This document shows positions 18,258-27,530 of a stretch of DNA of 64,000 nt, in pieces. Source of the stretch: Rhodococcoides kyotonense (GTDB lineage: Bacteria > Actinomycetota > Actinomycetes > Mycobacteriales > Mycobacteriaceae); NCBI RefSeq assembly GCF_001645385.1, contig NZ_LVHI01000014.1:1-64000 (forward strand), in the 5' to 3' direction. A program made the position numbers and the translations under genes. Below the pieces are notes generated by a model. That model was not told the origin of the DNA and made no database searches. It saw only the letters and a list, made by a program, of their open reading frames with translations. How positions within the stretch are numbered: the stretch's first letter is position 1; every line of letters begins with the position of its first letter.

Positions 18258-18330
18258 AGCCGCCTAAGAGAATCGAACTCTTGACCTTTTCATTACGAGT
18301 GAAATGCTCTACCGACTGAGCTAAGGCGGC
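18258..18330 (-). tRNA. tRNA-Thr (CGT)
   Basis: The minus strand folds as a full cloverleaf of 73 bases: acceptor GCCGCCT/AGGCGGC, D arm with AGCTCAGTCGGTAGAGC, anticodon stem TTTCA/TGAAA enclosing CTCGTAA with anticodon CGT, and T arm with GTTCGAT. The CCA end is not encoded. A terminator lies just beyond its 3' end. Confidence 0.95.
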
Positions 18331-18416
18331 GTGCCTTTCGGCGTTCGTGAGTCTAACGGAGCAACCCGCGGAAAATGAAATCGGCACGTCAGCGGGGGTT
18401 CGGCGGCCTCCGTGGC

Positions 18417-18472
18417 GCATCGATGGACCGTGGCATCCGATAGACAGTTGGCGTGTGCCATCCATGCTGATG
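18417..18472 (-). repeat. Diverged repeat element downstream of holB
   Basis: This segment begins GCATCGATGGACCG, identical to 19757-19770, and continues with roughly two-thirds identity for another 40 bases. One copy lies between holB and tRNA-Thr and the other between topA and holB, both downstream of a minus-strand gene. The shared arrangement suggests related terminator-type or mobile intergenic elements. The identity was aligned by eye. Confidence 0.5.
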
Positions 18473-18485
18473 GGCTGGGCGAACG

Positions 18486-19673
18486 TCAGCGCAGCGCCGC
18501 ACCCAACTGCGCGACCATCGCGTACACCGCGAACTTGGGCTTCGAGTTGAGTGCCAGCGCTTCGCGGCAGTCGAGGATCGCCTCGATGCTCTTCAGGAGA
18601 GCCTCGGGCGACGCTCCCCTGGCCATTCGCTCGATCTGATCGGCCATGTCCGGGTGATTCAGCGTGGCCGTCGACCCGTACGACCGCGCCAACGCATCGC
18701 GGTACAGGCCGGCGAGGTCGATCAGCGCGCGGTCGAAGGAGTCACGCAGATTGCGGGTGCGCCTCGATTTCTGACGCGCCTCCAACTCCTTGATGACACC
18801 CGCCGACCCGCGTAGCGCTCCCGCCGCGCCCTTGCCGGTGCCGCCCGCACCGAGTGCCGTCCGCAGTTCTTCCATTTCGACGCCGTCGAGCGCGTCGCTG
18901 ATCTCGGCAGCCTCGAGTTCGGCGGCTTTCACCATCTCCTCGGCCGCGAGGTACGCCTGATTGGGTCTCGCAGCCGCGGACGCCAGCCCCAACGCGCGCT
19001 TGCGTCGCGCACGTGCGTCTTCGTCCTTCGCGAGCCTGCGGGCCCGTCCGACGTGACCACCGCTGATCGACGCCGCCCACCGGGCCGTCTCCTCGTCGAG
19101 CTGATCGCGCGTCTGCAGTACCTGCGCAATGGCCGACGACGTCGGCGTGACGAGATGAACGTGCCTGCACCGGGACCGCAAGGTGACCGACATGTCCTCC
19201 GGATCGGTCGACGGCGCACACAGCAGAATGACCGTCCGCTCCGGCGGCTCCTCGACGACCTTCAGCAGCGCGTTCGCGGCGGCCTCACTGAGACGATCGG
19301 CATCCTCGACGACGACGATCTGCCACCGCCCGGTGCTCGGACGACGCGCGGCGATCTGCACGATGTCGCGCATCTCCTTGACGCTGATGCTCAAGCCCTG
19401 CGGGATGATGCGTCGGACATCGCCGTGGGTGCCTGCCATCGTCGTCGTACATGCGTGGCACTCGCCGCAGCCGGGCGTCCCCTCGCTGGTGCATTGCAGG
19501 GCTGCAGCGAAACACAGGGCGGCGATCGAGCGTCCGGACCCGGGAGGGCCGGTGAACAGCCAGGCGTGTGTCATCGCCGACCCGCCGTCACCGAGGCGAG
19601 CGCCGACGGCTGCACCCGTCAATTCGGCTTCGACGTCCTCTTGGCCGATCAATCGATCGAATACTCCCGCCAT
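18486..19673 (-). CDS. holB: DNA polymerase III subunit delta'
   Basis: A 395-residue clamp-loader subunit that helps place the beta sliding clamp on DNA. The AAA+ core starts with LFTGPPGSGRSIAALCF (a Walker A with Arg in place of Lys, acceptable because delta' does not hydrolyse ATP in well-studied loaders). A zinc-binding cysteine set CTSEGTPGCGECHAC follows, then VVVEDADRL as Walker B-like and SRCRHV near residue 170 as the arginine-finger region. It starts at ATG 19673. In M. tuberculosis the same gene neighbours an adenylate cyclase gene and topA; the cyclase is absent here. Confidence 0.93.
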   Translation of the reverse strand: MAGVFDRLIGQEDVEAELTGAAVGARLGDGGSAMTHAWLFTGPPGSGRSIAALCFAAALQCTSEGTPGCGECHACTTTMAGTHGDVRRIIPQGLSISVKEMRDIVQIAARRPSTGRWQIVVVEDADRLSEAAANALLKVVEEPPERTVILLCAPSTDPEDMSVTLRSRCRHVHLVTPTSSAIAQVLQTRDQLDEETARWAASISGGHVGRARRLAKDEDARARRKRALGLASAAARPNQAYLAAEEMVKAAELEAAEISDALDGVEMEELRTALGAGGTGKGAAGALRGSAGVIKELEARQKSRRTRNLRDSFDRALIDLAGLYRDALARSYGSTATLNHPDMADQIERMARGASPEALLKSIEAILDCREALALNSKPKFAVYAMVAQLGAALR

Positions 19674-19756
19674 GGAAGGCAGCCTAGTCGGCGGGTCCGA
19701 CGTCTCTTCTCCACGTCCTCGAGGAGCAGCGCGGATGTTGTGCCACAGTCACCTCG

Positions 19757-19812
19757 GCATCGATGGACCGCAGCAACCGTTGGACAGCTTGAATGGTCCA
19801 TTCATGTTGACG
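19757..19812 (-). repeat. Diverged repeat element between topA and holB
   Basis: The partner of the element at 18417-18472, sharing the exact start GCATCGATGGACCG. Its second half runs into the left arm of a perfect 22-bp inverted repeat. It lies downstream of topA. Confidence 0.5.
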
Positions 19813-19836
19813 GACAACATGAATGGACCATTCAAG
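19788..19836. terminator. Perfect 22-bp inverted repeat, probable topA terminator
   Basis: Arms 19788-19809 and 19815-19836 are perfect complements with the loop ACGGA. Each arm contains its own smaller palindrome (GAATGGTCCATTC and GAATGGACCATTC). It lies 38 bases downstream of the topA stop in the minus direction. Its AT content is unusually high for a terminator in this genome. The 13-mer TGAATGGTCCATT recurs at 50453. Confidence 0.7.
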
Positions 19837-19873
19837 CGAATAGCCAATGGCGGCGAGCGACCGAAGGAGCTCG

Positions 19874-22800
19874 CTACTCCTCGGACGCCGGCGGTGCCTT
19901 CTTCGCTGCAGCCTTCTTGGCGGGTGCCTTCTTCGCAGGCGCTTTCTTGGCCGCCGTTTTCTTCGCTGCAGCCTTCTTCGCGGGCGTCTTCTTGGCAGCC
20001 GTCTTCGTGGCCGTCTTGGTCGCGGTTGCCTTCTTGGTGGCAGCCTTCTTCGTGGCCTTCTTCTTCACCGGGCCACGAGCACGCCTGTCCGCCAACAGCT
20101 CCGACGCGCGATCGTCGGTGATGGACGCGACGTCGTCGTCCTTGCGCAGGCTGGCGTTGGTCTCGCCGTCGGTGACGTACGGACCGAAACGACCGTCCTT
20201 GATGACCATCGGCTTCTCGCTGACCGGGTCGACGCCCATCTCACGCAGCGGCGGCTTGGCCTCACCCTGACGGCCGCGACGCTTCGGCTCGGCGTAGATC
20301 TTGAGCGCCTCGTCGAGGGTCACGGAGAACAGCTGGTCTTCGTCGGCCAGCGAACGAGAGTCCGTGCCCTTCTTCAGATACGGACCGTAGCGGCCGTTCT
20401 GCGCGGTGATCTCTTCCTTCGACTCGGGGTCGACGCCGACGACACGCGGCAACGACAGCAACTTGAGTGCGTCGTCGAGCGTGATGGTCGCGAGATCCAT
20501 CGATTTGAACAGCGAACCGGTACGAGGCTTCGGTCCGGCGACCTTCTTGGCGGCCTTCTTCGCAGGTGCCTTCTTGGCCGCAGCTTTCTTCACCGCGGTC
20601 TTCGTCGAACCGCCACCGTCGTCACCTGTGGGAATCGGAACGATGTCCGGTTCCGGGGCAGCAGGTTCCGGCTCCGGCTCGGGAAGGATCTCGGTGACGT
20701 ACGGGCCGAATCGTCCTTCCTTGGCGACGATTTCGTGCCCGGTCAACGGATCGGCACCGAGACGACGGCCCTCCTGCGGCGTCGAGAACAGTTTCTCGGC
20801 GACGTCGATGGTCAGCTCGTCCGGCGGAAGGTCGTCGGGCAGGTTGGCGCGCTGCGAGATCGGATCCCCGTCGGGATCGTCGTCGTTTTCGATCATCCGC
20901 TCGAGGTACGGACCGTAACGGCCGACGCGAACGTGGATCTCGCGCCCCTCGGCGTCGTCGAACAGCCGGATCGAGTTGATCTCACGCGCGTCGATGTCTT
21001 CGAGGTTGGTGCCGACCATCTTCTTCAGACCACCGGATCGGGCGACCGACCCTTCGGCGCCGGTGTCGCCACCGAAATAGAAGCTCGTCAACCAGTTACC
21101 GCGACGTTCGCGGCCACCGGCGATGGCGTCGAGATCGTCCTCCATGCCTGCCGTGAAGTCGAAGTCCACGAGCCGGCCGAAGTGCGCTTCCAACAGACCG
21201 ATCACCGAGAACGCGACCCACGACGGCACCAGCGCGCTACCGCGCTTGTAGACGTAGCCGCGGTCGAGGATGGTCTTGATGATCGACGAATAGGTCGACG
21301 GGCGGCCGATGCCCAGCTCTTCGAGCGTCTTGATGAGCGACGCCTCGGTGTACCGAGCGGGCGGGTTGGTCGTGTGGCCGTCGGGGTCGAGCTTGGTAGC
21401 CGTGACGGCGTGGCCCGCCTTCAACGCAGGCAGGCGCGACTCTGCGTCGTCGGACTGGCCACCGGCCTCGTCGTCGACGCTCTCGACGTACGCCTTGAGG
21501 AAGCCGGCGAACGTGATGGTGCGGCCCGACGCGGAGAAGGTGCACTCCTCGCCGGTTCCTGCGGTGCCGGTGATGCGCAGCGTCAGCGTCGTACCGCGGA
21601 CATCGGCCATCTGCGACGCCACCGTGCGCTGCCAGATGAGCTCGTAGAGGCGGTACTCGTCGGTCTGCAGTGCCGAGTGCAGCTGGCCGGGAGTCTGGAA
21701 GACGTCACCGGCAGGCCTGATCGCCTCGTGAGCTTCCTGGGCGTTCTTGACCTTGCGCGTGTACTGCCTGGGCGACGGGTGGACGTATTCCGCGCCGTAC
21801 AGCTCGGTTGCCTGCGCACGTGCCGCGGAGATGGCCGACTCGGACAACGTGGTCGAGTCGGTACGCATGTAGGTGATGTAGCCGTTCTCGTACAGACGCT
21901 GCGCGACGCGCATGGTCCGCTCCGAGCTGAACCGCAGCTTGCGGCCTGCCTCCTGCTGGAGGGTCGACGTCATGAACGGCGGGTACGGCTTGCGGGTGTA
22001 CGGCTTGTCCTCGGCCGACGCCACCGTCAGATCGACGCCCTCGAGCGCTTCGGCCAGGCGACGTGCCCGCGACTCGTCGAGCACGGTGACGGCGTCCGAC
22101 TTCAGCTTGCCGTCGGCACCGAAATCACGACCTGCGGCGACGCGTGCACCGTCGACGTTGACCAGACGCGCCCCGAAACTGCGCGGCGACTGATCGGCAC
22201 CGGCATCGAGCGTTGCCGAGATGTCCCAGTACTCCGCGGTGCGGAACGCCATGCGATCACGCTCGCGCTGAACGATGATCCTGGTCGCGACGGACTGCAC
22301 GCGGCCCGCCGACAGCTTCGGCATGACCTTCTTCCACAGCACCGGGCTTACCTCGTAGCCGTACAGGCGGTCGAGGATGCGACGGGTTTCCTGTGCGTCG
22401 ACCAGGTCCTGGTCGAGCTCACGCGTGTCGGCAGCGGCCGCGAGGATCGCCGGCTTGGTGATCTCGTGGAAGACCATGCGTCGAACAGGGATCTTGGGGT
22501 TCAGGGTCTCGAGGAGATGCCACGCGATGGCCTCGCCCTCGCGGTCGGGGTCGGTGGCGAGAAAGAGCTCGTCGGCATCCTTGAGCAGGCCCTTGAGCTC
22601 GGCGACCTTGCCCTTCTTCTCCGGAGAGACGACATAGAGCGCCTCGAAGTCGTGGTCGACGTCGACGCCGAGCCGCGCCCAGGGCTCTCCCTTGTACTTG
22701 GCCGGCACGTCGGCCGCTCCGCGCGGCAGATCTCTGATGTGACCGACCGACGCCTCGACGACATAGTTCTTGCCCAGGTAAGGAGCGATCTTCTTCGCCT

Positions 22801-22885
22801 TGGTCGGGGACTCGACGATGACAAGGCGGCGCGGCTCCGCAGAGCCGGTGGTGGTGCCCCCCGAGCCGTTATTCCGTGCTGCCAC
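19874..22885 (-). CDS. topA: DNA topoisomerase I
   Basis: A 1003-residue type IA topoisomerase that relaxes negatively supercoiled DNA. The TOPRIM domain opens with RLVIVESPTKAKKIAPYLG near residue 19, with the acidic TDPDREGEAIAWHL near 110. The catalytic tyrosine is in ITYMRTDSTTLS near residue 338. Later repeats of FGPYVT (three or more) mark topoisomerase C-terminal repeats, and the final 80 residues are a lysine/alanine-rich tail of KKAAAKK and KKAPAKK units, as in mycobacterial TopA, where such tails aid processivity. Start is GTG at 22885 with AAGG upstream. Confidence 0.97.
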   Translation of the reverse strand: MAARNNGSGGTTTGSAEPRRLVIVESPTKAKKIAPYLGKNYVVEASVGHIRDLPRGAADVPAKYKGEPWARLGVDVDHDFEALYVVSPEKKGKVAELKGLLKDADELFLATDPDREGEAIAWHLLETLNPKIPVRRMVFHEITKPAILAAAADTRELDQDLVDAQETRRILDRLYGYEVSPVLWKKVMPKLSAGRVQSVATRIIVQRERDRMAFRTAEYWDISATLDAGADQSPRSFGARLVNVDGARVAAGRDFGADGKLKSDAVTVLDESRARRLAEALEGVDLTVASAEDKPYTRKPYPPFMTSTLQQEAGRKLRFSSERTMRVAQRLYENGYITYMRTDSTTLSESAISAARAQATELYGAEYVHPSPRQYTRKVKNAQEAHEAIRPAGDVFQTPGQLHSALQTDEYRLYELIWQRTVASQMADVRGTTLTLRITGTAGTGEECTFSASGRTITFAGFLKAYVESVDDEAGGQSDDAESRLPALKAGHAVTATKLDPDGHTTNPPARYTEASLIKTLEELGIGRPSTYSSIIKTILDRGYVYKRGSALVPSWVAFSVIGLLEAHFGRLVDFDFTAGMEDDLDAIAGGRERRGNWLTSFYFGGDTGAEGSVARSGGLKKMVGTNLEDIDAREINSIRLFDDAEGREIHVRVGRYGPYLERMIENDDDPDGDPISQRANLPDDLPPDELTIDVAEKLFSTPQEGRRLGADPLTGHEIVAKEGRFGPYVTEILPEPEPEPAAPEPDIVPIPTGDDGGGSTKTAVKKAAAKKAPAKKAAKKVAGPKPRTGSLFKSMDLATITLDDALKLLSLPRVVGVDPESKEEITAQNGRYGPYLKKGTDSRSLADEDQLFSVTLDEALKIYAEPKRRGRQGEAKPPLREMGVDPVSEKPMVIKDGRFGPYVTDGETNASLRKDDDVASITDDRASELLADRRARGPVKKKATKKAATKKATATKTATKTAAKKTPAKKAAAKKTAAKKAPAKKAPAKKAAAKKAPPASEE

Positions 22886-23030
22886 CTTGCTGCCGAACCT
22901 TCCTTCGTCGCGTTCCCGACAGTCGATCTGCGGGAATTGTCTACCTCATCAATCCGACAATTTTGCCGGTGCGTCTGGTAACAGAGTGGCATACGCCGTC
23001 AAAACACTGTCAGATCAGCTGCGGAATCGC

Positions 23031-23618
23031 CTACTCGGCACGCGGCCAGCTGGCGCGTGCGGCGTCGTTCCGGGGCGGCATTCCGACGTTCTCCACCAGC
23101 CTCGACAGACGCCGACGCCCCGTGACGCGTAGCCCCGGCATGGAACCACGAGTACCGATCAGCGTCGGAGCGATACCGGCACGCATCAGAGCCTGAGCGA
23201 GAGGAGCATGCGTGTCCGGCGCGTGCGGATCGAGGCCGAGCACGTAACGCTCGCCGTCGGCCTCGGGACGGCCGGCAGCCAGAACCCATGCGCGGAGCTC
23301 GCGGGCGCCCGGCACCCAACCAGGAGGCATCGACTTCACCGCGCCTTTGGTCCACTGGGACGCCAGCGCGGACAACTCGGCCACGGACGCCGTCCGCACG
23401 AGGGGACGATCCTCCTCCGAGCGACCGATCTCGGCGACGAGTCCACACTCGGCGATCAGATCCGAGATGGCGTCCGCGCGCCATTCGTCGTCGACGACCA
23501 CGGAGATCCGAGCACCCGCGCCCGACAGAACGACGTGACCGGTCGACGCCAGCAACCCGCTCAAGTCCGTCACCGACGGCGGCAGCGACTCGGCCGAGAA
23601 GAACGACAACTGGTTCAC
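23031..23618 (-). CDS. Conserved actinobacterial protein (Rv3647c-like by position)
   Basis: A 195-residue protein from the GTG at 23618 (VNQLSFFSAESLPPS). It has no recognisable catalytic motif. Visible features are an alternating N-terminal alpha/beta section (GHVVLSGAGARISVVVDDEWRADAI), a middle PGWVPGARELRAWVLAAGR and a basic C-terminus with GMPPRNDAARASWP. It lies between topA and the cold-shock gene on the same strand, the position of Rv3647c in M. tuberculosis. The lasting topA neighbourhood suggests a link to DNA handling, but function is unknown. Confidence 0.82.
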   Translation of the reverse strand: MNQLSFFSAESLPPSVTDLSGLLASTGHVVLSGAGARISVVVDDEWRADAISDLIAECGLVAEIGRSEEDRPLVRTASVAELSALASQWTKGAVKSMPPGWVPGARELRAWVLAAGRPEADGERYVLGLDPHAPDTHAPLAQALMRAGIAPTLIGTRGSMPGLRVTGRRRLSRLVENVGMPPRNDAARASWPRAE

Positions 23619-23712
23619 AGTGTGGACAGTAGGACATCGGGTCGAGTCACGACGTCCGATGCGCACGTGTCCGCACACCGAAACCGAAAGACTCTGCGAT
23701 ACCCACGAAACG

Positions 23713-23763
23713 ACTCATCCCCCTCACCGCTCGGCAGAGCCGACACGTGTGAGGGGGATGAGT
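23713..23763 (-). terminator. Cold-shock gene terminator
   Basis: ACTCATCCCCCTCAC (23713-23727) and its exact complement (23749-23763) form a 15-bp stem with a 21-base loop, extended further by pairing of ACGAAA with TTTCGT around a short bulge. On the minus strand it lies 42 bases after the cold-shock stop and leads into GTCGTTTCG. Confidence 0.8.
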
Positions 23764-23804
23764 TTCGTCGATTCGACTCGCCGTGCAGGCGAGCGGATTC
23801 GAAA

Positions 23805-24008
23805 TCAGACCGCGCGAACGCCGGTCGCCTGGGGCCCCTTGGTTCCCTGGCCGACCTCGAACTCGACGCGCTGGTTCTCCTCGAGGGTGCGGAAGCCGCT
23901 GCCCTGGATCTCGGAGTAGTGAACGAAAACGTCAGCGGAGCCGTCTTCTGGTGCGATGAATCCAAAGCCCTTTTCGGCGTTGAACCACTTCACAGTTCCC
24001 TGTGCCAT
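23805..24008 (-). CDS. cspA: Cold-shock protein
   Basis: A 67-residue single-stranded nucleic acid binding protein with one cold-shock (OB-fold) domain. RNP1 is KGFGFIAP at about residues 13-20 and RNP2 is VFVHYSEI near 29. The ATG at 24008 gives the standard [18 protein letters not shown] start, and AGAAGGAAAAGC precedes it. It acts as an RNA chaperone. A promoter about 180 bases upstream would give the long 5' untranslated region usual for cold-shock genes. Confidence 0.96.
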   Translation of the reverse strand: MAQGTVKWFNAEKGFGFIAPEDGSADVFVHYSEIQGSGFRTLEENQRVEFEVGQGTKGPQATGVRAV

Positions 24009-24190
24009 GCTTTTCCTTCTCTTTCTAACACCGGATGCGATGGACAGCACTTACAGTCCACCGGGCCGGTTCCGACCGTTGTACTTCCTGATTTTCCCCC
24101 TCAGCAGAACCCCTGCAAGAACAGAGACCCCCTCAGGAAACGCTCCAAAAGCACAGCGCTCGCAACATCGATCCTGCGAGCGTGAAAACG

Positions 24191-24220
24191 AACACAGAAG
24201 CTGCGACCACGTCAAGTCAA
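24191..24220 (-). promoter_or_regulatory. Possible cold-shock gene promoter
   Basis: On the minus strand TTGACT (24215-24220), 18 bases, then TGTGTT (24191-24196). The -35 is strong and the -10 weak. The resulting leader of roughly 175 bases contains GC-rich segments that could fold. The rest of the 431-base gap 24009-24439 holds no gene; it must also carry the promoter of the divergent helicase gene. Confidence 0.35.
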
Positions 24221-24439
24221 CCACGACTTGCGGTTTTCCAACAGTCGAAAATGGCAGTTTTCGCCAATTTTGTTGATCTTGAGGACCGTGACAACGCCCG
24301 TTGCATCGTTCACCGCCTCCCACCTGGGCCGACGCCCGGCCGCCACACGCCTCGAATCGGGCTGGCGATAGCATGAAAACCGCAGGTCGCGGGCCTGGCC
24401 GACGCGGCACGCAGTTTCGAGTGAGCATGGAGAGCATCA

Positions 24440-26857
24440 GTGACCCAACCGGATCCGTCGAACAGGGGTCATTCGAACGAATGCACCCCGAGCACGCCGG
24501 TCGATGGCGGGCAGCCCACTCCCGCTGCCGGTTACGGCCGCGCGCTTCTCGATCGTGTTCTCGCCGGCACTCCTTCGGGAGAGCAGCCACTGACACACGT
24601 CGCCGAACTCCCCGGGCGGGAAGCCCAAATAGTCGACTGGCCAACATGGTTGAAGTCCGAAGTACAAGCGACGCTGCGTGATCGTGGGATCCCACGCCCC
24701 TGGAGTCATCAGGTCCGCGCCGCAACCCTCGCCAGCGAAGGTCATCACGTTGTCCTGTCAACAGGCACAGCGTCGGGAAAGTCTCTGGCATACCAGATGC
24801 CGATTCTGACGACCCTTCTCGACGACGCGCGGGCGACCGCGTTGTACCTGGCTCCGACGAAGGCGCTCGGCGCAGATCAACTTCGCAACACCATTTCGAT
24901 CACGGACGAGTTACGCGCTGATGCACCGGAACTGGCCGATGTCTTCCCCAGCGCGTACGACGGCGACACCCCGATCGAAATCCGGCAGTGGGCCCGAGCC
25001 AACGCGCGGTGGATCTTCACCAACCCCGACATGGTCCACATCGGAATCCTCGGCGCTCACGAGCGCTGGTCCCGGTTCCTGCGGAATCTGCGCTACGTCG
25101 TCGTCGACGAATGCCACTACTACCGTGGCGTCTTCGGCTCCAACGTCGCTCTGATCCTGCGGCGTCTTCGACGCGTGTGTGCGCGTTACGGCGCGTCCCC
25201 CGTCTTCGTGCTCGCCAGCGCCACCACGTCCGATCCCGGCGCCGCGGCGTCGCGTCTCGTCGGCGCCCCATGTGAGGAGGTGACCGAGGACGGGTCGCCG
25301 CACGGGCCACGGACGGTCGCACTGTGGGAACCGCCGCTACTGAAGGAGATCACCGGCGAGAACGGTGCCCCCGTACGAAGATCGGCGGGTGCAGAAGCGT
25401 CGCGCATCATGGCGGATCTCGTCGTGGAGGGCGCTCGCACACTGACTTTCGTCCGATCACGGCGCGGAGCGGAGGTCACCGCGTTGGGCACGCAGCGGTT
25501 CCTGGCCGACGTCGATCGCGACCTGCCCGCCCGCGTCGCCGCGTACCGCGCCGGGTACCTCGCGGAGGACCGTCGCAAGCTGGAATCCGATCTGTCCGAC
25601 GGCACTCTTCTCGGTGTGGCGACGACCAACGCTCTCGAATTGGGTGTCGACATAGCGGGTCTCGACGCCGTGGTCGTCGCAGGTTTTCCCGGCACGGTTG
25701 CGTCGTTCTGGCAGCAGGCGGGCCGCTCGGGCCGACGCGGTGAAGGATCGCTCGTCGCGCTCGTCGCACGAGACGATCCACTCGACACGTATCTCGTGCA
25801 CAATCCCGGTGCTTTGCTCGACAAGCCGATCGAGGCAACGGTCACCGACCCGACGAACCCCTACCTCCTCGGACCTCAGATACTCTGCGCTGCAGCCGAA
25901 CTGCCGATCACCGCCGCGGAAGCCGACGAGTTCGACGCCGAGGCAGTACTCGCCGAACTCGTCGCAGACGGGCTGCTGCGCAAACGCCCGCACGGGTGGT
26001 TCATCACACCGGAAGGCGAGAAATACGCACCGCACTCGTCGGTGAACATTCGGGGCGGGAGCGGCACCGAGGTCGCGATCGTCGACGGCGAAACCGGACG
26101 CATGCTCGGCACCGTCGACGCCGGAAGAGCCCCTGCCACAGTCCATCCCGGCGCTGTACACATTCACCAGGGCGAATCCTTCGTCGTCGACGATCTGAAT
26201 CTCGAAGACGGTCTCGCGCTGGTACATCCGGAGCAGCCAGACTGGAACACCTCTGCGCGAGAGACGACGGACATCTCGGTGACGGCCGTGCATTCGCAAG
26301 CCATGCTGGGTGAGGTGACGCTCGCGCTGGTTCAGGTGAACGTCACCCATCAGGTGATCGGGTATCTGCGTCGACTGCACTCGGGTGAGGTGCTCGATTC
26401 CGTCGAACTCGACATGCCCGAGCAGACCTTGGACACGCGCGCGGTCATGTACACGATCACGCCGGAACTGCTGATCGAGCGTGGCGTGTCGCCCGAACGC
26501 TTCCCGGGGTCGTTGCACGCGGCCGAGCATGCCGCGATCGGTCTGTTACCGCTCGTCGCGACGTGCGACCGTTGGGACATCGGCGGTGTGTCGACGGCGC
26601 TGCACCCCGACACCGGATTGCCGACGGTGTTCGTCTACGACGGGTACGACGGCGGCGCCGGATTCGCCGAACGAGGCCACCGCGCATTCCGCGACTGGCT
26701 GGAGGCGACGAGAGATGCGATCGAGTCCTGCGAATGCCGAACGGGGTGCCCCTCGTGCGTGCAATCTCCGAAGTGCGGCAACGGCAACGACCCGCTCGAC
26801 AAAGCAGGCGCCATCGTGGTTCTGCAGGCGGTACTCGACGCACTTCCCACCAGGTGA
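24440..26857 (+). CDS. DEAD/DEAH-box helicase of the SftH/MrfA (Hrq1-like) type
   Basis: An 805-residue superfamily 2 helicase. Walker A is STGTASGKSLAYQMP near residue 110, Walker B VVVDECHYYRG near 218, motif III LASATTSDP near 255 and motif VI QQAGRSGRRGEG near 430. The C-terminal domain carries CECRTGCPSCVQSPKCGNGN, the four-cysteine metal site of the DUF1998 domain. Relatives translocate 3'-5' on DNA and in Bacillus MrfA take part in mitomycin-damage repair; mycobacterial SftH is the closest by position. It starts with GTG at 24440 and is divergent from the cold-shock gene. Confidence 0.93.
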   Translation: MTQPDPSNRGHSNECTPSTPVDGGQPTPAAGYGRALLDRVLAGTPSGEQPLTHVAELPGREAQIVDWPTWLKSEVQATLRDRGIPRPWSHQVRAATLASEGHHVVLSTGTASGKSLAYQMPILTTLLDDARATALYLAPTKALGADQLRNTISITDELRADAPELADVFPSAYDGDTPIEIRQWARANARWIFTNPDMVHIGILGAHERWSRFLRNLRYVVVDECHYYRGVFGSNVALILRRLRRVCARYGASPVFVLASATTSDPGAAASRLVGAPCEEVTEDGSPHGPRTVALWEPPLLKEITGENGAPVRRSAGAEASRIMADLVVEGARTLTFVRSRRGAEVTALGTQRFLADVDRDLPARVAAYRAGYLAEDRRKLESDLSDGTLLGVATTNALELGVDIAGLDAVVVAGFPGTVASFWQQAGRSGRRGEGSLVALVARDDPLDTYLVHNPGALLDKPIEATVTDPTNPYLLGPQILCAAAELPITAAEADEFDAEAVLAELVADGLLRKRPHGWFITPEGEKYAPHSSVNIRGGSGTEVAIVDGETGRMLGTVDAGRAPATVHPGAVHIHQGESFVVDDLNLEDGLALVHPEQPDWNTSARETTDISVTAVHSQAMLGEVTLALVQVNVTHQVIGYLRRLHSGEVLDSVELDMPEQTLDTRAVMYTITPELLIERGVSPERFPGSLHAAEHAAIGLLPLVATCDRWDIGGVSTALHPDTGLPTVFVYDGYDGGAGFAERGHRAFRDWLEATRDAIESCECRTGCPSCVQSPKCGNGNDPLDKAGAIVVLQAVLDALPTR

Positions 26858-26943
26858 CGAACCCGACCCTGTGATGACGAACCACACGAGAACCGGGCCT
26901 TTCGTTGGGACCCAGCAAAGACTTTCTCCACTGCCCCACCAAA

Positions 26944-26972
26944 TTGGTTCGAGGCTGCTGGACTAGTAGAAT
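26944..26972 (+). promoter_or_regulatory. Promoter of the HadA-like gene
   Basis: TTGGTT (26944-26949), a 17-base spacer and TAGAAT (26967-26972) form a clear SigA-type promoter. Transcription would start near 26979, 17 bases before the ATG, with GAAAGG as ribosome site. Confidence 0.65.
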
Positions 26973-26995
26973 CGCAGAGTCGAAAGGTTCAGCAC

Positions 26996-27529
26996 ATGTC
27001 GACGGTATCGATAAGCCCCTCAGCCACCGGCCACATTCTCGACAGGGTCGGAGCGCATCATGTCGTGAGCTTCACCTACGAGATCGGTAGGGAGAAGATC
27101 AAGGAATTCGCCCGTGCCGTGCAGGACGATCACCTGACGCATTTCGACGACGGCGCCGGTCGCGAACTCGGTCACGACGGCGTCATAGCACCCGTCACGT
27201 TCGTCAGCGTCATCGGCACTGCCGTACTTCCCGAGCTGTTCGAGAACCTGCTCATCGGCTACGGCATCGGCGACATCCTGCATACCGATCAGCAGATCAA
27301 GCTCCACCGTCCGCTCCGAGCAGGCGACGTACTGTCCAGCGACCTCAGTCTCGAGTCGTTCCGGCAGTCGGGCGGCAGCGACATCATGGTCACCGCCAAC
27401 GACATCACGGACGCGTCCGGTGAGCTCGTCGCCACGACGAAAACCACCTTCGTCGCGCGCACCGGCGGTAACCCGGAGAGCGAGAATTTCCAAGGTGTAC
27501 TCGACGGGGTTCTGCGCCAGGGAGGGTAG
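26996..27529 (+). CDS. MaoC/FAS1-like dehydratase-domain protein (HadA-like)
   Basis: A 177-residue hot-dog fold protein. The sequence VSFTYEIGREKIKEFARAVQDDHLTHFDD and APVTFVSVIGTAV resemble the N-terminal MaoC half of mycobacterial HadA, with LHTDQQIKLHRPLRAGDVL as the central strand. HadA-type subunits pair with a HadB subunit, which carries the catalytic residues, to dehydrate 3-hydroxyacyl-ACP in mycolic acid or fatty acid elongation. No HadB partner is adjacent, so an orphan partner or a binding role is possible. Its stop is one base from that of the convergent Tad gene. Confidence 0.82.
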   Translation: MSTVSISPSATGHILDRVGAHHVVSFTYEIGREKIKEFARAVQDDHLTHFDDGAGRELGHDGVIAPVTFVSVIGTAVLPELFENLLIGYGIGDILHTDQQIKLHRPLRAGDVLSSDLSLESFRQSGGSDIMVTANDITDASGELVATTKTTFVARTGGNPESENFQGVLDGVLRQGG

Positions 27530-27530
27530 G

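Noticed and set aside
19847-22981. A 1044-residue open frame antisense to topA
   Set aside because: Its composition (Arg, Leu, Val, Gly rich with no domain motif) is the mirror of topA codons; long antisense frames are expected at this GC content.
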